A stretch of 64,000 bases of DNA from Topomyia yanbarensis (taxonomy: Eukaryota; Arthropoda; Insecta; Diptera; Culicidae), in NCBI RefSeq assembly GCF_030247195.1, contig NC_080672.1:392043037-392107036 (forward strand). The letters run 5' to 3'. Shown piece after piece: positions 57,047-64,000 of the stretch (within the stretch, counting starts at the first letter, position 1; each line of letters starts with the position of its first letter). Under the pieces are notes generated by a model that did no database searches, was not told the DNA's origin, and saw nothing but the letters and a program-made list of their open reading frames with translations. Made by a program: the position numbers and the translations under genes.

Positions 57047-57237
57047 AGTTTTAAATACTGATTAATTTGTTAGTATTATTAGGTATACGGAATAGTTATT
57101 TCCCAGTAGTAAAAAGTACTTAAAGTTGACATGATCTCACTCTAGGAATGTATAACAAATTTGCATCAAATTAGAAAAAATGCATTTTATTTCCATTTTC
57201 ACATCAACTTTGCACTCCCTCGCAGGAAAGTCTGTTC

Positions 57238-57243
57238 AATAAA
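57238..57243 (+). terminator. Polyadenylation signal AATAAA
   Basis: It lies about 190 bases past the stop of the candidate plus-strand terminal exon, with T/G-containing sequence downstream. Consistent with, but not proof of, a transcript end. Confidence 0.35.
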
Positions 57244-57341
57244 CGTCCTACGCTGATCCACTTTTCCAGTAGATTGTCTACAGGTTGTTTGAACTCCAAG
57301 ACATTAAGCCATGTGCTACTTTTAGTCATTTAATTTCTTAT

Positions 57342-57347
57342 TTTATT
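57342..57347 (-). terminator. Polyadenylation signal AATAAA (minus strand)
   Basis: About 80 bases after the stop codon of the lysine-rich gene at 57426, the expected spacing for a short 3' UTR. Confidence 0.5.
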
Positions 57348-57425
57348 CATAATTAGAATACAATCGCCCAATACATTGCGTTCTGTCGAATATATCAAAC
57401 AAATTGCAATTGCCAATATTGACTT

Positions 57426-57876
57426 TTATGGTGGCCCTCCGCTTTTGTAGCTTGAGGTTTTCCAATCGTACGTATTCGCGAACGATTTGGTGGAGCCTTT
57501 TTTCTGGCTAGATGTTAAACGATAGAAGCTATTGGCAAAAACTATACCAGTGGGAAAGTCTGGCTGACCCTTCATTGTGTCGTTCAAATGGCTGCAATCG
57601 GGTAGCCTAAACCCGTAGACTGGGTCGCCTTTTACAGCTGCTTTGCTAGCCTTTGTATGTTTTGCAGCCTTTTCCTTAAGGCTTTTGAAGGCAACATCGA
57701 GTGTTTTAATTTCTTTATTTTTCTTCTTCTTGTTTTTCTTCTTTTTCTTCTTAGTACCAATCTGCGTTTCCGTTGTTAGACTTCCTGTAGATTTCTGTTC
57801 AGTTAAAGGTACTGTCTGGAGATTTTCCAAGTGGGTTTTCGTGTTTTTGGTAGCACTATTCATCTCACCAGAACAC
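57426..57876 (-). CDS. Lysine-rich small protein, terminal exon
   Basis: The exon begins after a consensus acceptor (TTGTTGTAG, exon start 57876). It holds ATG at 57863 and runs 145 codons to TAA 57428-57426. The frame is open back to the acceptor, so translation may start in an earlier exon. The N-terminal third is Thr/Ser/Asn-rich. Around residues 37-50 is a poly-lysine block (KKKKKKNKKKKNK) typical of nuclear or nucleolar targeting. A conserved-looking C-terminal part follows (GDPVYGFRLPDCSHLND, then FPTGIVFANSFYRLTSSQKK). No known family is assigned. Low-complexity codons and an AATAAA after the stop support a real gene. It converges on the candidate plus-strand exon at 56940-57046. Confidence 0.65.
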
Positions 57877-57879
57877 CTA

Positions 57880-58754
57880 CAACAATAAAGAAGTCAGAAA
57901 ATGTGATACTATACACAGTAAACATGTTAATATAACGAATGGTGTATTCGGACAATTTACAAAGGGCATAGATGTAAAAAGGAAATTTACTAAATAAATT
58001 AGAATAACAAAGAGATGTCACGTTCCGTCTGGAATTACAAGTCAGTTGTAAACGATTAGAGCTGAAACAAAAGAGATCGGTTATGCTAGTCTCTGCCATT
58101 TACATTTGCTATTGAGGAATTGTTAAATACCATATATCACCATCTAGGGCGAGTTGAGCAGCCCTATTTTCCAAGAATCTATGAACAATTTTCGATCTTT
58201 TTGTTTGCACGAATGCTCTGTCATTCACCATTAGATGATATAATACTTCAATTGCGACATAAAACAAATCTTATCTCAAAAAACGCAAAAATCCGTCACG
58301 GGGCGACGGGATGTCAAAGAACTGAAAATGTTACAAGATTCAAGCTATATGAAATAAACATTCGCATGACGTATGTGTGCGGTAAGTTAAAAATGCATAC
58401 ATCTCCGTAATATTTAACGTCTTTTTAACTATTTCAAACATAAAAATAATTTAACAAGACTTTATAGTTTCCACAAAAAATCTGCAAAAATAGCTCTACA
58501 GCATGGGGCAAAATGAGCACCACACAAATCTCATATGAATTTCTGCATTAAATCCCGAAAAGTTATCCCTATGTAAACGTTTTATACCTAAAGTTACTAC
58601 GAACGATGAATAATATTTGCTCAAGAAAATTACTCGCAAAGATATTATTAAAACAAAATGATAATTTGTATCTAATAGTTCCGAAAATGCTCTTAAAAAA
58701 CTATAACATGAATTTCATTGGCAACTAAAAATGTCACCAAATCAATGGAAAATA
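57880..58754. other. No gene recognised; probable 5' exon region of the lysine-rich gene
   Basis: Minus-strand ATG-bearing sequence at about 58097 (MAETSITDLF) could begin an upstream exon, but no donor is convincing. A GGGGCAAAATGAGCACCAC segment at 58505 resembles one at 51833 (GGGGTAAAATGCACCAC), suggesting a dispersed repeat. Confidence 0.3.
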
Positions 58755-59368
58755 TGTGTTCCGGAGAACAAGAAGACGGGGCGCGTGAAGATCCGAAATC
58801 TGTTTAGCAGATCGCAAACAACAAATCACAATTTGTGATTTCGATTCAGCTTTTAGCTGCAATTATATTTGTTTAGATAAAAGTAATGCAGTTATACAAT
58901 AAAGACTTACATAAATCGGTATTCGTTCAATTGCATACGCTATCTCCCGCTTTTAGTGCAAACTAACTCTATCGTACGCGAATCTAGGTTAGGATAAATT
59001 TCCAATTAGCTTATATTTTAATTATTGCAATTGAATCAAATTTACTTACAGTAGTGTTTCGCAGTAGTTCTAAGATAGGTTAAGTTTTACACTAGATATT
59101 AAGTTTTAACTAGTTAATAAGTTTTACACTAGCCAATAAATTTTAGGGTTTAGGTTTAGAAATAGAAATTCTTCCGCACGCTGTTCATCTTTTCCTTTTT
59201 CTGATTCTGACACTTCTTCCTCTCTACACTCTAAATCTTTCCTCTCTCTAAATGTGTAAATCCTACTCGTGTATGTCCGTGCTCCCAGTTCCGACCATGT
59301 CCGTACTGCCAGTTCCAACAATGTACGTGCTGCCAGTTCCAACATTGTCCGTGCTGCCAGTTCCAACA
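58755..59368 (-). repeat. 3' LTR of the BEL/Pao element
   Basis: It starts TGTTGGAACTGGCAGCACG directly after the polypurine tract, and a plausible end is ..CCGGAACACA at 58755, giving 614 bp with TG..CA boundaries. The first about 90 bp is a tandem repeat of a 24-30-bp unit. The end is inferred from TG/CA and short inverted TGT/ACA; the 5' LTR needed to prove it is outside the window. Confidence 0.6.
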
Positions 59369-61449
59369 TCCTCCCCCCCGTAACACTGGCCACCAGGTTC
59401 AGTTTTACGATCCACCTCCAAGACAGCCAACCTCGAGACAGGTCTACGCACAACCCCCCTCGCAGTTTGTACAATCGCTTGACGAATCTTCCCATCCGCT
59501 CCTTTGATGACTAACTGCACGCGACCTCGTTCCCAGCCGTTTCTTCTGTCTCCGTCCACGATGTACACCAAGTCTCCTTCGGCGACAGGCTTTACATCCC
59601 CGAACCACTTCGTGCGCTTCGTGAGGGTCGGAAGATATTCCCGAGTCCACCTTTTCCAGAAGACGTCTAGTTGAAACTGAATCTGATTCCAGGAGGTCCG
59701 CAAGGCTGCCGATGAATCCGTTGGTTCAACCGTTGGCTGACGAACACCGCTTGAGCTCCCCAACAGAAAGTGGTTCGGAGTAATGGCTTCACTTTCTTCG
59801 GAAGTCAATGGCAAATACGTCAAGGGACGAGTGTTTACGATCGCCTCCGCTTCTACGACTAACGTCTCCAAAGCTTCGTCGTCCAGCTTACGACAGTTGT
59901 TGTAGGCCGTCTCCATCGCGGTTTTGATAGAGCGCACCATTCTTTCCCACGATCCACCCATGTGAGGGGTCGCGGGTGGTATGAATAACCATTTTGTGCT
60001 CGTATTGGTGAAGGTTGCTGCAAGCTCTCCTTGTATTTCTTGCATTTGTTCCCTCAACAGTCGGCTAGCACCCTGGAAGTTGGTGCCGTTGTCGCTGTGT
60101 ATCTCTGCCGGCGAACCCCGTCGACAAACGAAACGCCGTACGCACTTCACGCACGAGTCGGTGCTGAGGCTATGCGCTACTTCTACATGAACGGCTCTAA
60201 TGGTCAGGCATGTAAACACAGCGATCCAACGCTTTGCGTTGCTTCTCCCGATTTTCACGAGTAGCGGTCCGAAGAAATCGAGGCCCACATAAGTGAACGG
60301 TTTAGTGAATGCGGCCATGCGTGCTGCCGGTAATGGAGCCATCTGCGGAGTTTGCGGCTTGACCTTATTTATTTTGCACCATTGACAAGCTGTTGCTTGC
60401 TGCTTCACTGCTACTCTCAATCTCGGTACATAATACTTTTGGCGTATTTCATTTGTCACGGTTTCGTGGTTACCATGACGAAACTTACGGTGGTAGTCGT
60501 CCACCAATAGTGTGGTAAACCTATGATTTCGTGGGAGTATGACCGGAAACTTCGCATCTAGGTCGATATTAGGGGCTTTCCCAATGCGTCCGCCGATCCG
60601 GAGCACCCCATAATCATCCACGATCGGAGACAACTGGTAAATTCTGCTGCTCTTGTCCAGAGGTTCCCACTGCTCAGCTGATTTCTGTTGATTTCGCGCT
60701 GTTATCGCCATTTCATCGGGAAATGCCTGCCATTGCACCATCCGTATCAATGAGCGTTCTGCCGATTTGAGCTCCTCCGAACTGAATCTTCCATTTACCG
60801 CATTCTCGCTGAGTCGCTTCCGTTTCAGGTTCCCCAGAAATCTATGCACGTGGCCGATGGTCCTCACCGCCCGAGAAAGCTTTGAAAATCGATCCAAATC
60901 GATTATCAGCGTTGGCAGGATAATTCCGCGGTGCGCATAGCAAGGGCGCAACTCTTCTTCCGTGTCCACGGAACGAATTCTTTGAACAGGCCAACTTGTC
61001 TCCGGTTCGCACAAGAATTCTGGACTTTTGAACCACATACTGTCCGTTGTCAATTTTGGGCCTTTACCCCACTTGGTTGCGGCATCAGCAGGGTTAAATT
61101 TCGAGGGCACCCATCGCCAGTCACCGGCATCCGTTGTGGTAAGTAACTCTCCAATACGACAGGCCACGAACTGCTTATACCTGCGATGATCCGCTCGAAG
61201 CCACGACAGCACAGTAGCCGAATCGGTCCACAAGTACCTTCGCGCTATGGTGAGACTATGAGCTTCTTCCACGAATTTCATCAACCGCGATCCCAAAACA
61301 GCTGCTTGCAATTCCATCCTGGGCACTGAGAGGGGCTTCAACGGAGCTACTTTCGCCTTCGCAGCGACCAACGCACATTCGCCTATACCGTGAGGATTCA
61401 CTACTCGAAAATAAGCAGCTGCGGAGTAAGCTACCTCGCTAGCATCCAC
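59263..61449 (-). CDS. BEL/Pao polyprotein, RNase H and integrase portion
   Basis: This is the C-terminal part of the Pol polyprotein after the frameshift. RNase H residues are visible as DASEVAYSAAA (Asp 2), RMELQAA (Glu 46), WTDSATV (Asp 76) and ADAATKW (Asp 122). Integrase has an HHCC zinc region (YHRKFRHGNH near 319-328, CQWC at 355-358). Its catalytic core has Asp 391 (VGLDFFG), Asp 453 (SDNGTNF) and Glu 502 (GSWERM), all present. A C-terminal NHFLLGSSSG and YLPTL..RTKWF region follows, as in BEL integrases. The frame passes the polypurine tract and continues about 35 codons into the LTR repeats (GTGSTD units). It begins at GTG because the frame is cut off from the RT frame, not because it is an independent gene. 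Confidence 0.9.
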   Translation of the reverse strand: MDASEVAYSAAAYFRVVNPHGIGECALVAAKAKVAPLKPLSVPRMELQAAVLGSRLMKFVEEAHSLTIARRYLWTDSATVLSWLRADHRRYKQFVACRIGELLTTTDAGDWRWVPSKFNPADAATKWGKGPKLTTDSMWFKSPEFLCEPETSWPVQRIRSVDTEEELRPCYAHRGIILPTLIIDLDRFSKLSRAVRTIGHVHRFLGNLKRKRLSENAVNGRFSSEELKSAERSLIRMVQWQAFPDEMAITARNQQKSAEQWEPLDKSSRIYQLSPIVDDYGVLRIGGRIGKAPNIDLDAKFPVILPRNHRFTTLLVDDYHRKFRHGNHETVTNEIRQKYYVPRLRVAVKQQATACQWCKINKVKPQTPQMAPLPAARMAAFTKPFTYVGLDFFGPLLVKIGRSNAKRWIAVFTCLTIRAVHVEVAHSLSTDSCVKCVRRFVCRRGSPAEIHSDNGTNFQGASRLLREQMQEIQGELAATFTNTSTKWLFIPPATPHMGGSWERMVRSIKTAMETAYNNCRKLDDEALETLVVEAEAIVNTRPLTYLPLTSEESEAITPNHFLLGSSSGVRQPTVEPTDSSAALRTSWNQIQFQLDVFWKRWTREYLPTLTKRTKWFGDVKPVAEGDLVYIVDGDRRNGWERGRVQLVIKGADGKIRQAIVQTARGVVRRPVSRLAVLEVDRKTEPGGQCYGGEDVGTGSTDNVGTGSTYIVGTGSTDMVGTGSTDIHE
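59369..59380 (-). other. Polypurine tract
   Basis: CGGGGGGGAGGA (minus strand) lies immediately before the LTR TG. It is the RNase H-resistant primer for plus-strand DNA synthesis in LTR elements. Confidence 0.75.
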
Positions 61450-64000
61450 AAAACGTGCAGCTGTAGTCCATCATAGTGTTCTAGGGTCGCTTCGTGGAAG
61501 TAACACCTGGGTATGCGCACTACGCTAACTTCGCTGAAGAGTCTTGTCCATTTCAGCCAACGCTCAAAGATACTATCGCTGACCACATCATCCCACTCGA
61601 TTCCCGATCGCCAGACGTCTTGCAGAAGCATCTTACCATGGATATGGAAGAAACTCATAAGTCCCAGTGGGTCAAAGAAACCCATTAGGCATTTCAGCAT
61701 CTGTCTTTTAGTTGGACGTTGGTTGCCTTCCACCAAGTTCTGGATCTCGTTCGTCATCGTTGTAGAGAAGTGAAGTTCATCTGCTTCCGTACTCCACAGT
61801 AGTCCTAGCACGCGCTCGAATCCACCGCCTTGAACGATGGTCTTCGTTTCAGCTGATTTGGTTTCGCCTAAGCCATTTAGCACTTCTGCACTGTTCGAAT
61901 GCCAGCTTCTCAGTTCGAAGCCTCCTTCATCGTGTATCATGCGCATTTCTCGACTGACGCGCAAGGCTTCTTCAGCGCTCTCAAAACTCTCCAAGCAGTC
62001 GTCCACATAATGGTTTTCAACTATGCCCTCCACGGCGCGAGGATATTGTTCCCGAAACTCTTCAGCGTTTTTGTTTTTCACGAATTGCGCTGATGCGGGT
62101 GAGCACGTTGATCCAAACGTCGCCACATCCATCAAGAAGATCTCCGGACGGTGTGAAGGATCCGAACGCCAGAGGAATCGCTGAGAATGGCGATCTTCTT
62201 TGCGTATGGAGATTTGATGGAACATCTCTTTGATGTCTGCGGTAACTCCAACTTTGAACTGGCGGAAACGTAACAGGACCGCTGGTAACGAAGTCAGTTG
62301 ATCGGGACCTTTCAGAAGCGCCGTATTGAGAGAAATTCCACCGACCTTTGCCGCTGCATCCCAAATTATTCGCACTTTGTCTGGCTTCCGAGGATTCGTC
62401 ACCAGTCCTAGTGGCAGATACCAGACTCGTTTCAGGTCCGCATTGAGTAGTTCCTCCTTTGAAGCGAGATGGGCGTAGCCTTTTGTTTGGTATGCAGTCA
62501 ACTGCTCCTGAACGATCTCCTTAAGCTTCGGTTCTCGTGACAGTTTCTTCTCCAGGCATTCCAGTCGGCTTATAGCCATATTGTAGCTATCAGGGAACTC
62601 AATATGGTCATACTTCCATAGCAGCCCCGTTTCGAAGCGTTTGCCAATACGAGTTGTCGTTTGTTCCAGGATACGATGGGCACGCTTCTCTTCTTCTGAC
62701 ACAAGCACGGTCACCGCCTTAGCCGCGACATCCTCTAGCGCGAAATAATCTCTCACTGTGTTATGCAGCTCTTGAGTTACAGTGCAACCGCATGAATGAC
62801 AGTTCACTGTATGTGTTGTTCCCTCACCCGTCTTTCCGCCGTAGACGCACCAGCCCAATCTGGTTTTGACAGCAACGGGTTCGTAACGTAGGCCTTCTTT
62901 AGTTCGTAGTGGAACAATCAGATTTAAGTTATTTACTCCTATCAACAGTCTGGGTGTTGCATCTTCATAGCTGGCAATCGGAAGTCCTTGGAGATGACGA
63001 TACTGGTTGACCAAGCGTTCAAATGATACTGTTTGTTTTGGAAGAGACAACTCCTTCACTGTACGTGCATCTTCTACCTCGTACTCCTTATTTCCGTTCA
63101 CCGCCGAGATCGTCAGAGAAATTTGTTTTGATGCTGATTCCATCCTCGTCACGTTTCCGGTCCACATCAGACACAAAGGCTTCGTAATCCCGTTGGCGCC
63201 GAGCTCGTTTGCTAGTTTATCTTCGACAAGCGTCAGTGACGATCCTTCGTCGAGAAAAGCGAACGTGTTAATGGTAGCTTTACTCCCGCGTAACACCACA
63301 GGCACAATACGAAACAGGATGACTTGTTCGAGTACTCTATGCGTGAAGTTTCCCGCTGAATGTTGGAGTTGGCCGTTCAAGACTTGATTGTTTCGTGCTG
63401 CGTGCAGTAGAGGATGATGACGATACTCGCAACCCTGGATGCCACACGAGCCCTTGCTGCGACAGCTACGTTTCCCGTGGGCATTCAAGCAGTTTCGGCA
63501 AAGTCCGTTCGTATTCACGTACCTCCAACGTTCTTCCATAGGCAGCGCTTTGAACATTCCACAATCCTGAATACGATGACCAGGTTTTCTACACGAATAG
63601 CACAACCTATCCGGAACAACGGCGGCTACTGGATTAGCAGCGTGTGTGTTAATCGATCCTCTAGTTCTTTGATTCGTTTTCTCCGGCGGCTTGTTCACTT
63701 TTGTCATTGTCACTCTACCCACAGAAGTCATCACACTGGACATGAAACTGGCGAAAGTTTTCAAATTGACTTCTCGGCAGTTTTTCAGATGTGCACCCCA
63801 TTCCATTTTAACGTGAGCGGGAAGCTTCCCGACAAGCTCCGTCAACAAGGACGGATTCGATAAATGTTCACGTTGACCGGCAGCTTCCAAGTGGTCGCAA
63901 AGAGTTCGTACCACCATACCAAAATCGATAAGGGATTCCAATTTTTCGGATTTCGGTGCAGCGACAGAACGAACCTTTTCAAGAAGTGCGTCGATTAAAA
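61431..64000 (-). CDS. BEL/Pao polyprotein, Gag-protease-RT portion (open to window edge)
   Basis: The frame is open from the window edge to the stop at 61431, so the real start is beyond 64000; the residue numbers below count from the TTG codon at 63941. Gag zinc-binding clusters begin CYSCRKPGHRIQDC at 114-127, with further Cys/His pairs to about 180 (CRNCLNAHGKRSC, CGIQGCEYRHH). The aspartic protease site is FAFLDEGSSL (Asp 231), a DEGSS variant usual in BEL. RT blocks are NPRKPDKVRI (516-525), the first catalytic Asp in VTADIKEMFHQI (569) and the YVDD box at 645-648. The frame ends just where RNase H should begin, because of an apparent single-base loss in a short T run. Gag, protease and RT make particles and cDNA in the cytoplasm. 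Confidence 0.92.
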   Translation of the reverse strand, partial: LIDALLEKVRSVAAPKSEKLESLIDFGMVVRTLCDHLEAAGQREHLSNPSLLTELVGKLPAHVKMEWGAHLKNCREVNLKTFASFMSSVMTSVGRVTMTKVNKPPEKTNQRTRGSINTHAANPVAAVVPDRLCYSCRKPGHRIQDCGMFKALPMEERWRYVNTNGLCRNCLNAHGKRSCRSKGSCGIQGCEYRHHPLLHAARNNQVLNGQLQHSAGNFTHRVLEQVILFRIVPVVLRGSKATINTFAFLDEGSSLTLVEDKLANELGANGITKPLCLMWTGNVTRMESASKQISLTISAVNGNKEYEVEDARTVKELSLPKQTVSFERLVNQYRHLQGLPIASYEDATPRLLIGVNNLNLIVPLRTKEGLRYEPVAVKTRLGWCVYGGKTGEGTTHTVNCHSCGCTVTQELHNTVRDYFALEDVAAKAVTVLVSEEEKRAHRILEQTTTRIGKRFETGLLWKYDHIEFPDSYNMAISRLECLEKKLSREPKLKEIVQEQLTAYQTKGYAHLASKEELLNADLKRVWYLPLGLVTNPRKPDKVRIIWDAAAKVGGISLNTALLKGPDQLTSLPAVLLRFRQFKVGVTADIKEMFHQISIRKEDRHSQRFLWRSDPSHRPEIFLMDVATFGSTCSPASAQFVKNKNAEEFREQYPRAVEGIVENHYVDDCLESFESAEEALRVSREMRMIHDEGGFELRSWHSNSAEVLNGLGETKSAETKTIVQGGGFERVLGLLWSTEADELHFSTTMTNEIQNLVEGNQRPTKRQMLKCLMGFFDPLGLMSFFHIHGKMLLQDVWRSGIEWDDVVSDSIFERWLKWTRLFSEVSVVRIPRCYFHEATLEHYDGLQLHVLWMLAR

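Larger units (their letters stand above)
58755..64000 (-). mobile_element. BEL/Pao LTR retrotransposon, nearly intact, 5' part off the window
   Basis: Minus-strand order: Gag and zinc knuckles, protease, reverse transcriptase, RNase H, integrase, polypurine tract, 3' LTR. Only one break (near 61435-61449) separates two long open frames. The element is therefore much younger than the BEL copy at 32225-39080, to which it is related by domain order. The 5' LTR and Gag N-terminus lie beyond 64000. Confidence 0.9.

Noticed and set aside
59124..59514. Extra open frames over the BEL LTR
   Set aside because: They are shadows of the 24-30-bp LTR-start repeats in other frames.

Overview
The window reads as repeat-rich nuclear DNA of a culicine mosquito, most likely an Aedes species. 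That placement is inferred from high A+T, very short gene content, GT-AG introns, tRNA-headed SINEs, BEL/Pao LTR elements, R1/LOA- and Jockey-like non-LTR fossils and dense populations of small palindromic DNA transposons (MITEs). There are no bacterial features.

Layout. 1-4.1 kb: a poly-C MITE, a minisatellite of about 110-bp units, and sequence without recognisable genes. 4.13-4.44 kb (-): one first coding exon of a BTB/POZ-like protein, whose remaining exons must lie beyond position 1 or be too small to see. 5-21 kb: ancient dispersed repeats, microsatellites, MITEs, a SINE, an AT-hook fragment and a broken Jockey endonuclease. 22.26-23.42 kb: a non-autonomous hAT element with an 8-bp target duplication. 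25.9-35.4 kb: three large foldback elements whose ends begin CACAGTGG and which sit in 5-bp duplications of the form CNNNG, the signature of Transib transposons (relatives of RAG1). A dead Tc1 element and two tRNA-like repeats lie among them. 32.2-39.1 kb (+): a decayed BEL/Pao element interrupted by three different DNA transposons. 39.3-51 kb: SINEs, many MITEs (some nested), an R1/LOA-like endonuclease fossil and a 341-bp tandem repeat. 54.6-57.9 kb: the only cluster of host-like genes. It holds a multi-exon minus-strand gene with DUF4780-like features, a possible plus-strand terminal exon, and a lysine-rich minus-strand protein. 58.75-64 kb (-): a nearly complete BEL/Pao element with 3' LTR, polypurine tract and gag-protease-RT-RNaseH-integrase. 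It is broken by one apparent single-base frameshift and runs off the window edge.

The host genes do not form a pathway. The main biological content is transposon archaeology: nested insertions, several of which restore the host element's reading frame when mentally removed and so fix the target-duplication length of each family. The Transib-type foldback family is the strongest candidate for something not well described.
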